From NCBI GenBank assembly GCA_023333565.1, contig JAJKFH010001810.1, positions 992,001 to 1,056,000 on the forward strand: 64,000 nt of DNA, read 5' to 3'. This DNA is from Puffinus mauretanicus (taxonomy: Eukaryota; Chordata; Aves; Procellariiformes; Procellariidae). Each line of letters begins with the position of its first letter. Position 1 is the stretch's first letter. Below the pieces are notes generated by a model, which did not search any database, had not been told where the DNA came from, and worked only from the letters and a program-made list of their open reading frames with translations. Both the position numbers and the translations under genes were made by a program. Shown piece by piece: positions 25,696 through 36,551 of this stretch.

Positions 25696-28600
25696 ACTGA
25701 GGTGTAAATCTTTCCTACACCATTTTGCTCACGCTCGGCCTCTGAGCAGCGACAAGCATTGGGTGAGTTTGTGCAGGTATTATTTTAGAGCCGTTTTCTC
25801 TAAACTCCTCACTGCACCATGCTTTAATATTTGTGGAAATGTATCTACAAAACAGATAACCTTTTATAAATTTCCATGGTGATGTCTGTGTGAAAATGTG
25901 CTACTTCTAACTTCAGAGTATTTGTTAATTTTCATGACAAAAAGTCTTTGCAATCAATTAAGCGCAAGAATTTTGACATGGAAAGGTGATTCCTCTCGAA
26001 GAGATGAGAGATGTGCAAATAAGGTTCTGAATGGACATGCTGTCACAATTTTACGTGGAACGTGAACAATACATCCCTAGAATAATACGCTTCATTTTAT
26101 CTTTTGTAAGTTCATAAAATATTCATCTTCTTTCCCAGCTACACTGTGAGATCAATCTCAGCAGCACTGTTAGTTCATACGAAACGTAAAATTAGACTGA
26201 TTATAGACATGAAAGAGGAAAGCCTCATTTCAGTCTAATCCAAGGGAAATGAAAATGCAACACGGAAAAAAGAATTCAGAGGATAGGTCTTTTGTAGTTT
26301 GTTAATCTAAGATACCATCATGTAAGAGCAATAAATAATTTTTTATAGATATTTTAATTGTGAAATAAATCATTGAATACTAAAGATTATAATGGGAAGC
26401 GAAGATACTAGAAATTAAAATTCAGTGAAAGATACAGGCTAATCCACATTACTCAATGCGGTAATACCCTAGTGCTATCCAGTGAGGCTTACCAGTGGGT
26501 ACAGGATAATTTAAGTTAGCGAGTGCACAAACCGGTGCCATGGTGGTGAAGAAGTCGCCATTCCAAACCCAGGCAGCTACCCAGCCACTTCTTTTGGTAT
26601 TTTTCAGAATCCCAGCCACCGCGGCCCCGAGTGCTGCAAGGATCTCAGCAGCAGTAATTCACTGTGCGAGCCTCACACTTCTCTTTCCATTCGCAGTAAC
26701 AGATATTTGTAGGTTTGCTATCTCTCCAGTGGCAGGCCAAATTTAAAGGATTATTTTCTGAGCGGGTATTCTGTGCGGTTTTGTTTCTGTCTTATTCTGT
26801 CTCTCAGTGTGGGTATTTACTGGGATGCAATTTAAACTTGCATTTCTGTGGAAAGAGGCCATCATTTGTTTATTTTAATGGCTCTTACCAAATTTATTTT
26901 GACAGCCCGTCTCCCAGAACTTTGTCCCTGAGGAAGTTTTTGACCTCCAACAAGTTTTCTATATCTCACCTTAATCAACTCGTGAGCAGCTAGCAAGCGC
27001 AGCACAGGAAATATATAATACCGAGGTTTGATAAGAAAAGAGGAAAAGGAAACTGGCAAAGATCACATTTAAAACAAACACCAATACAGAGATGATCAGG
27101 AGAAAACAAAATGTCTCCTGCAATCTTATAAGCTCATTGTAAACGATACTACTTACACAAACTCCTGTCTTTAATTTCTCCTTCACTGCCAAAGACTGCA
27201 TTTATTTTTCAGTACAGGCATGGAGACTATTTTCTTCACATCCAGAAGCGATCAGATTTGCCCTCTGCAAGAGCTATTGCCACAACAGAAATCCTCTAAT
27301 GGGCTGAGAAAGCTGAGTATTTCCCATTACTTTCCATTGTAATCAGATATGGTACGATATGATACAAGTTTTACAAAGTTTTGAAGTCTACAATTAAATA
27401 ACCGTATATTTTGAAGCCCTGATGGCCAAAACTATGGAAGATTTTGGTCTAAAACTTAAAAAAAACCCCAAAAATCTTTCTTTGGCTTTGTAGTAAAACA
27501 AAACATGTTTTTTTTTTATCAAAGCTTTCAGAATGTGGAGGACTTGGGAAAAGAGGTTTTAGATAAATAGCCTGAGGTTTTAGCCTTTCTGAAGCAAAAG
27601 TTCTCAAAATCTGAAGCCAGAAAATTGAAAAAGGTTGTATTAGTAATAATACAAGGCTCATACTAGTAAAACTAGGCTCATAAAAGGTGTGAGTAGCAGT
27701 AGTAAATATCATAACAAACTTTTAGCGACTTTTTGGTGAAATTTGCAACTGCAAAGGCTAGGAATTTGCGATTTTTAACCAAAGAAAGAAAGGACTTAGA
27801 ATATTTTCAGAATCGCAAGGAGAACATTTAAAACTCCCAGCAGAAGACAGTGAAAGCAGCTAAGACACTCTGGAGCTCTCCTGGTGGGAAGACTAGCTAT
27901 TACAATCTTCTCAGGCAACTAAGGGCATAGGGAAAATTTTCGTGAATTTGGATTTAAACATCTGAATTCTGCCCAAGTCCTCGATGAACGTATGTCCTGT
28001 GGTAGAGCTAGGTTGTAGTGTCAAGAAGCCTCACGTAAGAATAAGGCTGTCGGGTAGTTGACACGCTAAATGGAAAACTGTGAGAGAAAAGAGAGATTAT
28101 GCCCATGGTAAAATGGAAAAAATCAGAGATGGCAATGTCATGTAGTCAGCATCCAGTCACACAGGAAGCATGGGCCGAAGAACGAAATGTAACGTCTTCG
28201 GAGTTCAAGGCCAATGTTACAAACACAATAACAAGGTAGAGAACTCCGTTCTTGCATAAATAATAGTAGGTAATGGATGTATTTTCCTTTTTTCCCCTTT
28301 GGCACATGCCATACATCATTTTCAACTTGAGGAATTCACTTATCCAAAATTTGCATACCGAAAATACAGACAGCATTCAGTTACTTTTTTACCGAATTTG
28401 TAGTGTTACAGTAGGAAGGATTACTTTCCAGCCACAAAACACATTAATTTACTGCAGTCTCACACTTCAGCTTACTCATGTGCTCAACTTTGCTCCCAAA
28501 AGTACAGTGACTTACTGGTTTCTGTGTACCAGATTTAAAGGAGTAATAAAAGGCATTTGTGTTGTATTTGGTGAACGTGTTTCATTATGTGCTGTTGTTA

Positions 28601-31600
28601 CTTTTACCCCTAGGAAATCCCTTGCGTTAGATACCCTTACATGCACACTCAGGACCAGTTCATGCCCTCCTGGGATGAAACCCAACAGAAGGGACTGACA
28701 GAAAGATTTTGGCAAGTCACAAACTCCTTTTCAGGCTCTTCAGGGGCCAGGCAGAAAATCTGCAAACTCACCCCCTCAGCCACGCGCTGGGACACTTGCT
28801 CTGTCAGTGACAAAGATAATAATCTTGTTTTACAGCTACCCGTCTATCACCGTAAAAATGAAACAAAGTTATCTGAAAGAGTATAGCTGCTGCAAAAGGA
28901 CCTTATATGGGGATTAATTTCCTTACACTATGTTTTCAAATGGAAGGCCAAAGCAAACCATGCATTTCCATCAGTGTCCTTACTGCCCTAAACCCCCAGA
29001 ACATAAACCAGTGATGATACGATGGCAAGACTTTATTCATACACAGTCAGCCCCAATCTCTAAAAACTGATCCCCGCTACAAGAGAACGCTGCAGAGAAA
29101 TGCAGTATCTCTCCGTCATCCTTCCATTGCAATATCCTTCACTCTATCCTCATCTTAACAGATACGACCTGCCATTCCACTCACCGTTTGTTTGTCTCTA
29201 AACCTGAAAACTGCCATCCTTTCCCGATAAGAAGATGAACTAACATGCGGCTCTGTTTTGGACAAACTGCTAAGGCTCCTTCCACATACCCCCACCTCTC
29301 TGCCAAACCGCAGATGCCTGCGCTGGGGTCCGGCTCACGCCGCTGCCCGCCTTCAGAAGGCAAAGTTAACGCAACTGTAACTAATCTCCCTCTGGACCAC
29401 CACCTCCATCAGCTCTACATGGTATTATTTTAGATGAATACAACTATCTAAACTAGTTAGAAATGAAGAGCTCATTCCACTTGATTTGTCCACAACACGT
29501 GTTAAATCAGAAATGCTCTGATTTGTAGGCCCTTTAAAACGGGAGTTTGTGCCACAAAATATTTAGCAAGGCATCCACCTACTACCTAGTGTTAATGTCA
29601 GCTGACTTAAACTGGTAATGCGCACTTAAAAAATTCTGATCGATAAATTATTGAAGACCCCTAAGAAACAGGAAAATATCACCCACAGGATTCCCTTCCC
29701 CCACCTCCTAGGAATATTTCAAATATTAATGACACATATTTCCTGACATATTTTTAGAAGTTGTATTTTTGGCAGATGCCCTAGTGTTGTACATATATTG
29801 TGGTGAACATGAAGTTATTTAGAAATTTACTTTTAATTATCAGACAAATAGAGAACTACAATACTATACTAGCAGAATGACTATAAATTAAGAAATGGTG
29901 ACAAATTTAGTAGAGTGGGCTTTAGTAGAGCAGAGGAGTCAGGAAAGAAGTGACTATCGAAACATTTGGGAAACTGAAGGATAACAAGATGCTATGTCTT
30001 GTAATTCCTCTTTTTAGCCATTTGCTTCCCATACCACTTTTGAACTAAAACGCAAGACAAAATGCAAGGGCAGAGAGAAACAAACCTACTGACTCTCTTG
30101 CTCTCTTTCCAAGTGTCTTAGCCCATTTCTGCCCAGACCAGAGACCCTGCTCCTAGTGGCAGCAGGACACTCCTGATGGTCTTTGGAAAAGGAGACTATT
30201 ACTGTAATCCTTGTCCCACCAGTGAAAACCTCTTAGTACCTTCCAGTCAAAGTACTTTTCCAGTTCCCCTCCCACCTTCAGCTGTCCGTGCTTATGGATT
30301 TCTTATTTCCAGTTTTGTGGGGTCTTGGTTTTGTTTTTTCACTCTTTAATCCCACTTTTGTGAAACCCTTCACATACAGAGCTTTGCACCACTGGCCAAG
30401 CCCACACGGTGAAGCAGGTGAAGCGACTTGCAGGACACAGACTTTGTAATTTCTCATTGCTTTCTTCGCCCCTGCATGTGCCCATTCCACCTCCGAGTGC
30501 ACGAGGACGTTAAGTAATTCTGGGAGAACATGAACTGAAGAACCTCGGTTTCCCACAGACTTATACTGAGGCTGATAATGAGCTGTAATTGAAACTTTTC
30601 TCATTACCAAGACATTTATATGGTCTCTCAACTATGTGAATCACTGTTTAATAAGAGGCAAGTTCATGTTACAGCCTTTGGGACGTGTACAGTATCTCTC
30701 AGCCCAACCCAGCTGCCTATTTTCATGAAATAACTTAATTATATTTGAGACCGATTTGGGCGAAACTGCCCAACAGCTTCAAAAGTTATTGGAGAAGTAA
30801 AGGAGCTAAGCAGGATTGCATAAAGGCCTGTTTCCATAGGAAGCTAGAGGGAAAACAGCAATACAATTTGTGAAAAATTTCACTGCAGAGTCACTTCAAT
30901 TGAATTTTTAAAAATAACTGACCAGCTTTAAATCACGTGCCGTAACACACCCTATGTTTCTCCCGCTTTCCCCCATTCAGTACCCTGTCTGCAGACCCTT
31001 GCCTTCACGTATCCTGCTCTCCTATATCCTGCAGGCACAAAAACTACGTTTGTTAAAGTCAGGAGGTTGCTCTGCCTGTATTTTGTCAATCTCCCCTTCA
31101 GATGGAAAGTATTTTTTTAGGCAAGGCAAGCTTCTCAGAAAGACATGCCAACTGCTACACTCCACTGCTTGCACACGTGTTAGGCACATGACAGAACTAA
31201 TTAAAGGGAGAGCCCGCAGGAGGAGCGGTTCCCGCATCACCTGCTGAGCAAAACGCATCCCAGCGCTTGGGCAGAGCGAAGCGCTGGAGGTTGGAAATGT
31301 CGGACTTTGGCCACTAAGGTCATTTGGGGTTTAAGGCCAAGGAGCAGACAGCCACCTGTGTGAGGGTGGTGAACATCTGGCGGGTGACAGTAAGTAGATT
31401 TTATAGAAAAAACGGCCACCCCTCTCTTCGTTACACCCTCTTCAGGTGCAACACCCACCTGACCTATTGGCTCCTGCCTCCTGCGGCCACAGTAACCAGC
31501 ATCAAAAATTATGCCCACGTACAACTCAATAAACTGACGTGCGAGACCTCCGAACGCAGGGAAACCACTCTGCAAGGCTGGCAGCATCGAGATCCTGGAG

Positions 31601-32081
31601 GTGAACGGCTGCCTTTTGTTTTCCTGGCCGCACCTCGAAGCCCGTCTGCCGCTGGGTCCTGCCGGCCACGAGCAGGACGACCGGACCGCGGCCCCCCCCG
31701 CTCCGCCTCGGGCAGGCTTCCCGCACTCCGGCAGACCACCGACACACGCTGCGCTACGGCGGGGGCCTCGGCCCGCCCCGGCGGAGGGGGCGGCCGGCCG
31801 GGCGGCGCCCGAGGCAGCCGGGGAGCCAGCGAGGGGGTCGGCGGCGGCCCGGGCTCCCCGCGCCATCTTGCCCCGGGCGCCCCCTCTCGGGCGGGGCCGG
31901 CGGCGGGAGCGGGGGGCCGGCGGCCGCCGCTCTCCCCGCGGGTGCTTCTCCCCCCGCCCGGGCCGCTCTCCGCCTTCTGCCGGCCGTGCCAGGCAGCCTC
32001 TCTCTCGGCCTTCACTACCGGGTCAGGCGAGGCGGGAGCGGCGAGGCAGCGCCCGCCTCGCTCCGGCACCGACACCGACAC

Positions 32082-32126
32082 CCCTCCTCCTCCTCCTCCT
32101 CCTCCTCCTTCTCCTCCTCCTCCCCC
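32082..32126 (+). repeat. (CCT)n microsatellite in CpG island
   Basis: About fourteen CCT units with one CTT interruption, followed by C-rich sequence. The complementary strand is a (GGA)n repeat, a class known to form G-quadruplexes, and the homopurine-homopyrimidine tract could also form triplex DNA. Length is likely polymorphic. Confidence 0.9.
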
Positions 32127-32230
32127 CGCCGCGGCCGTCCCCTCCCTCCTCCCCCCGTCCCTCCCCGCTGCCAGTTTCTCTACAACTAGTACATCCACGC
32201 ACAGGCAGGGTCCCGGCCGCCGCGGCTGCC

Positions 32231-32245
32231 ATGGATGTCAGCTAA
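32231..32245 (+). other. Upstream mini-ORF (MDVS) in the presumed MAGI2 leader
   Basis: This four-codon frame starts 236 bases before the MAGI2 AUG. The start context is strong (GCTGCCATGG, with G at -3 and G at +4). If transcription begins upstream of here, scanning ribosomes would meet this AUG first and terminate after four codons, which would allow reinitiation. Whether the leader includes it is unknown. Confidence 0.5.
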
Positions 32246-32630
32246 CGCCGGACGGAGAAGGCAGAGAGGCGCTCCCCACCCAGCTGCCGAGCCCCGCGGG
32301 GCCGCCGCGCCCTCCCTCCCGCCGGCCGGCAGCAGCGGCGGCCGCTCCCCGCCCGCCCCGCGCCTGCCCCGGAGGAGCCCGGCTGCCCCGGGGAGGGGGG
32401 AAGAGAGGGAGGGAGGGAGGAAGCACGGAGTACAGGGAGGGAGTCGGGCAGAGCATCCCCACGGCAATGTCCAAGGGCTTGAAGAAGAAAAGCCACTGGA
32501 CGAGCCGAGTCCACGAGATCGTGATCGTGAGGAACCCGGAGGGGCAGCTGGGCTTCGAGCTGAAGGGGGGCGCCGAGAACGGGCAGTTCCCCTACCTGGG
32601 GGAGGTGAAGCCCGGCAAGGTGGCCTATGA
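32235..32630 (+). other. Overlapping upstream ORF, 131 codons, out of frame with MAGI2
   Basis: The AUG lies inside the preceding mini-ORF, in a weak context (T at -3). Its frame differs from MAGI2 and runs 164 bases into the MAGI2 coding exon before stopping. The peptide is rich in Arg, Gly, Pro and Ala and has no recognised domain, so it is probably not a functional protein. An upstream ORF that overlaps the main start would normally lower main-frame translation. Confidence 0.4.
32390..32420 (+). promoter_or_regulatory. G-quadruplex-capable run in the MAGI2 leader
   Basis: At least five G-runs of three or more (GGGG, GGGGGG, then GGG repeated with single A spacers) satisfy the usual G3+ with 1-7 base loop pattern. 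The run is on the sense strand, so it would be present in RNA about 47-77 bases before the AUG. Such structures in a leader can impede scanning; that role is inferred. Confidence 0.6.
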
Positions 32631-32767
32631 GGGCGGCAGCAAGTTAGTGCCCGAGGAGCTCCTGCTGGAGGTGAACGAGACCCCGGTGGCCGGGCTCACC
32701 ATCAGGGATGTGCTGGCCGTGATCAAGCACTGCAAGGACCCCATCCGGCTCAAGTGCGTCAAGCAAG
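32467..32767 (+). CDS. MAGI2: MAGI2 (S-SCAM) first coding exon: N-terminus and PDZ0 domain
   Basis: The exon encodes 100 codons plus one base, from MSKGLKKKSHW to ...KCVKQ. I recognise it as MAGI2, a membrane-associated scaffold of the MAGUK family (domain order PDZ0, guanylate-kinase-like, two WW, five PDZ) acting at synapses and at the podocyte slit diaphragm. Visible here: a basic N-terminus (residues 1-16), then PDZ0 from about residue 17, with the carboxylate-binding loop QLGF at 27-30, the GGAENGQFPYLGEV segment at 34-47, and the alpha-B helix around TIRDVLAVIKHC (78-89). From memory it is nearly identical to mammalian MAGI2; paralogue MAGI1 differs clearly (for example QKKNHW near the start). 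This ATG is chosen because it is the first in-frame AUG, although the frame stays open upstream to about 31324; it has a purine at -3. The guanylate-kinase, WW and other PDZ exons are outside the window. In mammals, shorter isoforms starting at internal methionines lack this PDZ0. Confidence 0.96.
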
Positions 32768-32773
32768 GTAAGG
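32768..32773 (+). other. MAGI2: 5' splice donor of MAGI2 exon 1 (phase 1)
   Basis: The exon ends AAGCAAG and the intron opens GTAAGG, a near-consensus donor. The split codon begins with G, which fits the glycine that follows VKQ in known MAGI2 proteins. Past the donor the frame degenerates into GC-rich sequence and stops at 32851-32853. Confidence 0.9.
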
Positions 32774-33634
32774 CGGGGACGGGCCCCCCGCCCCGGCAGC
32801 CGGGGCAGGTCTGGGGGGAACGGGGGGGGAGCAACTTTGTTGCTGCAGTTTGACTTTCCCCCTCCCCGCCGGAGCCGCCCCCTCCCCGCCGGCGGGGGGA
32901 GGATGCGAGCGGCGCTGCGCCGTGCCCGCAGCCGGGCGAATTAAATGTGCGTCAGTGACAGCGCTTCGCCATGCCGCGGGAGGGGACGGGGGGGCGGCAG
33001 CGCCGCCGGGCAGCACCCCCCGCCCGCCGCCCGCCGCGCCCCGCCGGCACCGGCCGCCCCTCCGGCTGCCGCTGCCCTGGCGCTGCCGGTGGGGCCGGGG
33101 GAGCGGCCGGGAACGGCCGCGGAGCGGGGCTTGCCCTTGGCTTTGCTTCGCTGCGGGCGCCTTGGCTTGCGGGCAGGGGCTTGCCGCTGCGCGCCGGGTC
33201 CCTGGTGGCATTAGGGGCGGCTTTAGCATCTCTTAAGTGTCATTAGCGGAAAAGTCATTCATTTGATCCCTGGTGACAACGATCGCCTAATCCTAGGGAA
33301 AGGGGAGCTCAGAAAAAGTGGGAGGGAGAGGCAGACAGAAACTTTCGGGAGAGAACGGTCTACTTTCGCCTCTCCTCCGTTTCTCTCCCTTATTTTTGAA
33401 GTACTGTAATAGGTTAATGCATTTCCAGGGAAGTCAATAGAGAAGAGACGCCGCAGATGCTGTTTACATGTTTGTTTCTGTCCTCTTTAAACTCTGCTGA
33501 GTTGGGCTATCTGCAGCGGAGCGCTTGTGAGGAGGTTTCTGCTACCCCAGCAGCATTTCTGAAGCACAGGAGCTGTGAGCTGCTCTGGGAACCGAGCCTG
33601 TAGGTGCCCCTTGGACGCGGATGGTGCAGCGGCC

Positions 33635-33659
33635 GTACGCGTATTGCTAAAGTACGCGT
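33635..33659. repeat. Duplicated GTACGCGT octamer
   Basis: Two copies (33635-33642 and 33652-33659) 17 bases apart, just downstream of the CpG island. Because ACGCGT is self-complementary, the pair is also an inverted repeat. CpG-containing octamers repeated this closely are unusual in AT-leaning intron DNA. Confidence 0.7.
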
Positions 33660-35929
33660 TTCAGCCGGGCAGTAAGCTCAGCCATTGAAAACTTGGGGAT
33701 TTCTGCGGTGGGAAGATTGTAGATGCCGTACATCAGATACGCTTGTGCTCTCTAACTGTAGCCAGCAGCCTTTGCTCAGAGGACATACAGGAGAGTTCCT
33801 CTGACATTTGGTATGATTTTGTAATTCAACTTCCTCATTGTAATTGGCTGTTTATTGTTTAAAATGTCATTTGTGGTACTTCTGAATGCTTGAAGGATAT
33901 GCCACTGTTAGTTTATCCAGACACGACAGAATCAGTAGAAAGAATTTGACTTTCACTCAGGCCTTCAGAACGTACTTTATGATATATTCAGCTATCTACG
34001 TAAGGTCAAACCTCTAAATAGAGAGGTGATCTGGGATTTTTCTATTTGTCCTTTTGGGTAAGTTCTGCAATATGTTGTAGATCGTATCTTGATAGTCAGG
34101 CAATGCAGGGAGACACAATAGTTTATGTGATAAGTGAAGATTGGAAAGGAATATAATGGATTCTGTCTTGCAATATAGTGTCATCTCTGGGCACCTGAAC
34201 TCCAGGAAACCTGCTCTGTAGTTTTTCCTTTTTATTAATAATTCTATTGTGAGTGGTCTTACTGTGGCGGGATTCCAAAAGAAGCAGCAGTGGAAGTGTC
34301 AAGAAGATAAGGGTACGTTGTCTGTTAAGTTATTTAAATTACTTTTTTTTTTTTTTGCAGAAATCCTATAGATGCTTTACAGTAATGCCAGTTTAAGGTT
34401 ACGTTCATTTACTACGTGAAACGGTCTCTGTCCCACCTCTTCACTGTTTTTCTAATATTTCTCTTTAAGTCAAAACAATGACCAGCGATTCATTAATGTG
34501 TGCGCCCTTAATAAAGATATGTCATACATGAATTGGGGACATTAGTCAGGCTTTTAGTCTGTGGATTACTGCAAGTTTCTTGAATGAGACATAGAGAATG
34601 AATTCTAAATTCCACCTAGTTTTTATATATATATATCTCTGAGGAGTTTCACTTCAGTATGTTAACACACACACTTTTGATGCGAGTCCTCAAAGCACTG
34701 GCCAGATGACTGCGTGTTTGGAAATGACAGTTCTGCATAGATTCTTGGACTGAGAGAGGCTTCCTGGCTGGAATGATCTTTCTTGTGCTCCAGCATCCTT
34801 TACTTCGCCAAAGGGAGAGGCCTTCTGGATCCAACTTCCTATTTTTAAAAAAAAGGTCAATGGTTTGTGTATTTTACCACCTGACTGCTCCCTCAGTGTA
34901 ATTCAGACTAATCTCTGCACCCCTTGGTTGCAAAGCACAGACAGCAGGCATCTACGTTACTCACAGTAACAAATTACTATTCCCCAACAGGCCTTTGCAG
35001 CAGTGTGTAGGAGAGAAAAAGCTGGGCAATAAAATCTTTATATGTTTTTGTAACTTTTGTTCTCCTTTTAATTATAAAACACCTTTAGTGTGCTGGAACA
35101 AGGTTAATGACTCCATTATCATTGTTTCCGCATAATTTATCAATGATATCTCTGTAAATTAGAATAGCGTGACCTTGAATGCACCATGTGACTGTAGCTG
35201 CTTCTTCAGTGCTGCTTAGGAATGAAGTCGGAGAGAGAAATGTGGAGGTAGGGCATGACTATTTATAATGTGATGCTTAAGAGACTGTGAGTATTTCTCT
35301 TGTTTGAAAGTTTTGATAATTCAGCTGTGAAAATTCACTTGTAGATGAAATCAGGGAATGGCTAATTCAGTTTACAGGAATTAACTTAGCTGTTTTGAAG
35401 TATGGAAAATAAAGGTGCTTTCATGGTTTTTCATTATGTTGTATTTGATTGAACACCCCCCCTCTTCGAAATAATGAAATACTTCATCTTTTATCACATT
35501 ACGAGGTGAAATACTTCTTTAAAACAAGTCCAATGGAATATTGCTGTTTTAAGTGAGCTGAACATCTTGAGCTAAAAATACTAACTTAGAAGTAACAATC
35601 ATATAATGTAGGAGTTGCTGTATATCATCAGGAGGAGTAAACATCATGAGAAACTAATGAACACTTCCATGATATGATCTGACATAGAACTCTCCTAAGT
35701 ATGACACCCAATAAATAAGGTTTTAATGCAGGAAATTATTGCCTGGTTTTGCGTCGCGAGAAAAGATTGTAAGAACCATTATTGTTATTATTTTTTAATC
35801 CTAATTGTAAGAGTTCACAGAGAAGTATTCCTTGGAGACTATTTCCTGTTTGTTTTTTTCTGTTAGTTTTTTTTTGTGAGCCACTTATTGTGCTACTGCT
35901 GGCAGAATCACAGAGATTCTCTTAAAACA

Positions 35930-36012
35930 CATGGAGTGAAATCCTGGCCCAGATGAAGTCAATGGCAAAGCTGTCCTTGACATCAAATAAAGGAGGCAGG
36001 ATTTCCTCTGTA
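35930..36012. repeat. Candidate ancient palindromic repeat
   Basis: GTGAAATCCTGGCCCAGATG and AAGTCAATGGCAAAGC on the left, and GGAGGCAGGATTTCCTC on the right, form imperfect inverted ends around a 'tgaagtcaatgg' core. It resembles the family of the 3.3 kb copy on the same motif logic. It lies in MAGI2 intron 1. Confidence 0.45.
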
Positions 36013-36484
36013 AAGTCCTGTGCTTTTTTGAATATATACCCTTTCAATGGGAGAATTTTGTACAGCAGTCAAATCAGTCAGGTATATTTGCAAATGTTAC
36101 ACATTCTGACCTTCTACTCACTCTGGTGAAGAGAAGAGCCTTGCTGTTTCTGAAAAACATACTTCTGAATTTCAAATGTGATTGTTTTTACATTTGGAAC
36201 ATTTTAGATTAAGTACTGTCTTCTTCCCACAGATGCACAGATGCGTAGTTGTAAAAGTAGCAATGTGTTAAGGAGAGGCATCCTAATTTGGATAAGTAAT
36301 CACACGGGGAAGAGTCATGTGAGGAGCAATGTTGTCTCCAGTTCCACTCTCTGTTCATCACTGCTGTCTCAGATCCACAGTATCTTTCTCCAGTAATTCC
36401 CGTCAGTAGGCGACACAGGTCCATGATGTGCACAGACTCCCATACAGCTTTGGTTTTAGTTTGAAGGGTTGTAGGACCTTCAGA

Positions 36485-36551
36485 AAAGATCCTGGTTTAT
36501 GCAGGACAACTGTCTTGCCCACTCAGTTGTACTGCATAAACCAGGATCTTT
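36485..36551. repeat. Near-perfect hairpin, 28-bp arms
   Basis: The left arm (36485-36512) and right arm (36524-36551) are reverse complements with one mismatch (G36505 opposite A36531). They are separated by an 11-base loop. Each arm contains CCTGGTTTATGCAG or its complement. Pairing stops abruptly at both outer ends. It lies in intron 1 of MAGI2, so it would fold in the pre-mRNA. No known repeat family is recognised around it. Confidence 0.93.

Larger units (their letters stand above)
1..31600. other. Intergenic region upstream of MAGI2; no exon recognised
   Basis: AT-rich non-coding DNA. The frames present are short, have no recognisable domain and are scattered on both strands as expected by chance. 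The vertebrate neighbour on this side of MAGI2 is GNAI1; its characteristic N-terminus is not seen, so that gene should lie further left. The supported contents (old retroelements, small inverted repeats, two CpG-rich patches) are listed separately. In 1-3300, 3400-6930, 8240-11530, 15345-23340 and 26750-31500 I see nothing else of note. Confidence 0.75.
31600..33240 (+). promoter_or_regulatory. MAGI2: CpG island with presumed MAGI2 promoter and 5' untranslated region
   Basis: GC content and CpG density rise sharply near 31600 and fall back near 33240, in contrast to AT-rich flanks. GC-box-like runs (GGGCGGGGC type) are frequent, with no convincing TATA box, as expected of a dispersed CpG-island promoter. 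The first coding exon sits inside it. The exact transcription start cannot be read from the sequence; it should lie upstream of 32467. An inverted CCAAT box (ATTGG) lies just outside at 31464-31468. Long reading frames on both strands here come from the scarcity of stop codons in GC-rich DNA. Confidence 0.85.

Noticed and set aside
28273..28698. 141-codon plus-strand frame
   Set aside because: No recognisable domain or splice context, and the composition looks like translated non-coding DNA. Overlapping frames on the other strand are equally open.
31237..32198. Long minus-strand frames (209 and 229 codons) in the CpG island
   Set aside because: They lie opposite the MAGI2 leader in stop-poor GC-rich DNA, consist of low-complexity Gly/Arg/Pro/Ala sequence, and show no domain.
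35040..35190. Possible conserved enhancer with a TAATTA-type core
   Set aside because: The impression comes only from motif content. Homeodomain-like cores are common in AT-rich DNA, and conservation cannot be judged here.
35907..35925. AGAATCACAGAGATTCT as a CR1 tail
   Set aside because: Only one short unit resembles the CR1 terminal repeat and no CR1 body follows in either direction.
36485..36551. Confident microRNA gene call for the intronic hairpin
   Set aside because: The stem lacks the extra lower helix typical of a primary microRNA and is almost perfectly paired. It is kept as a structural repeat only.
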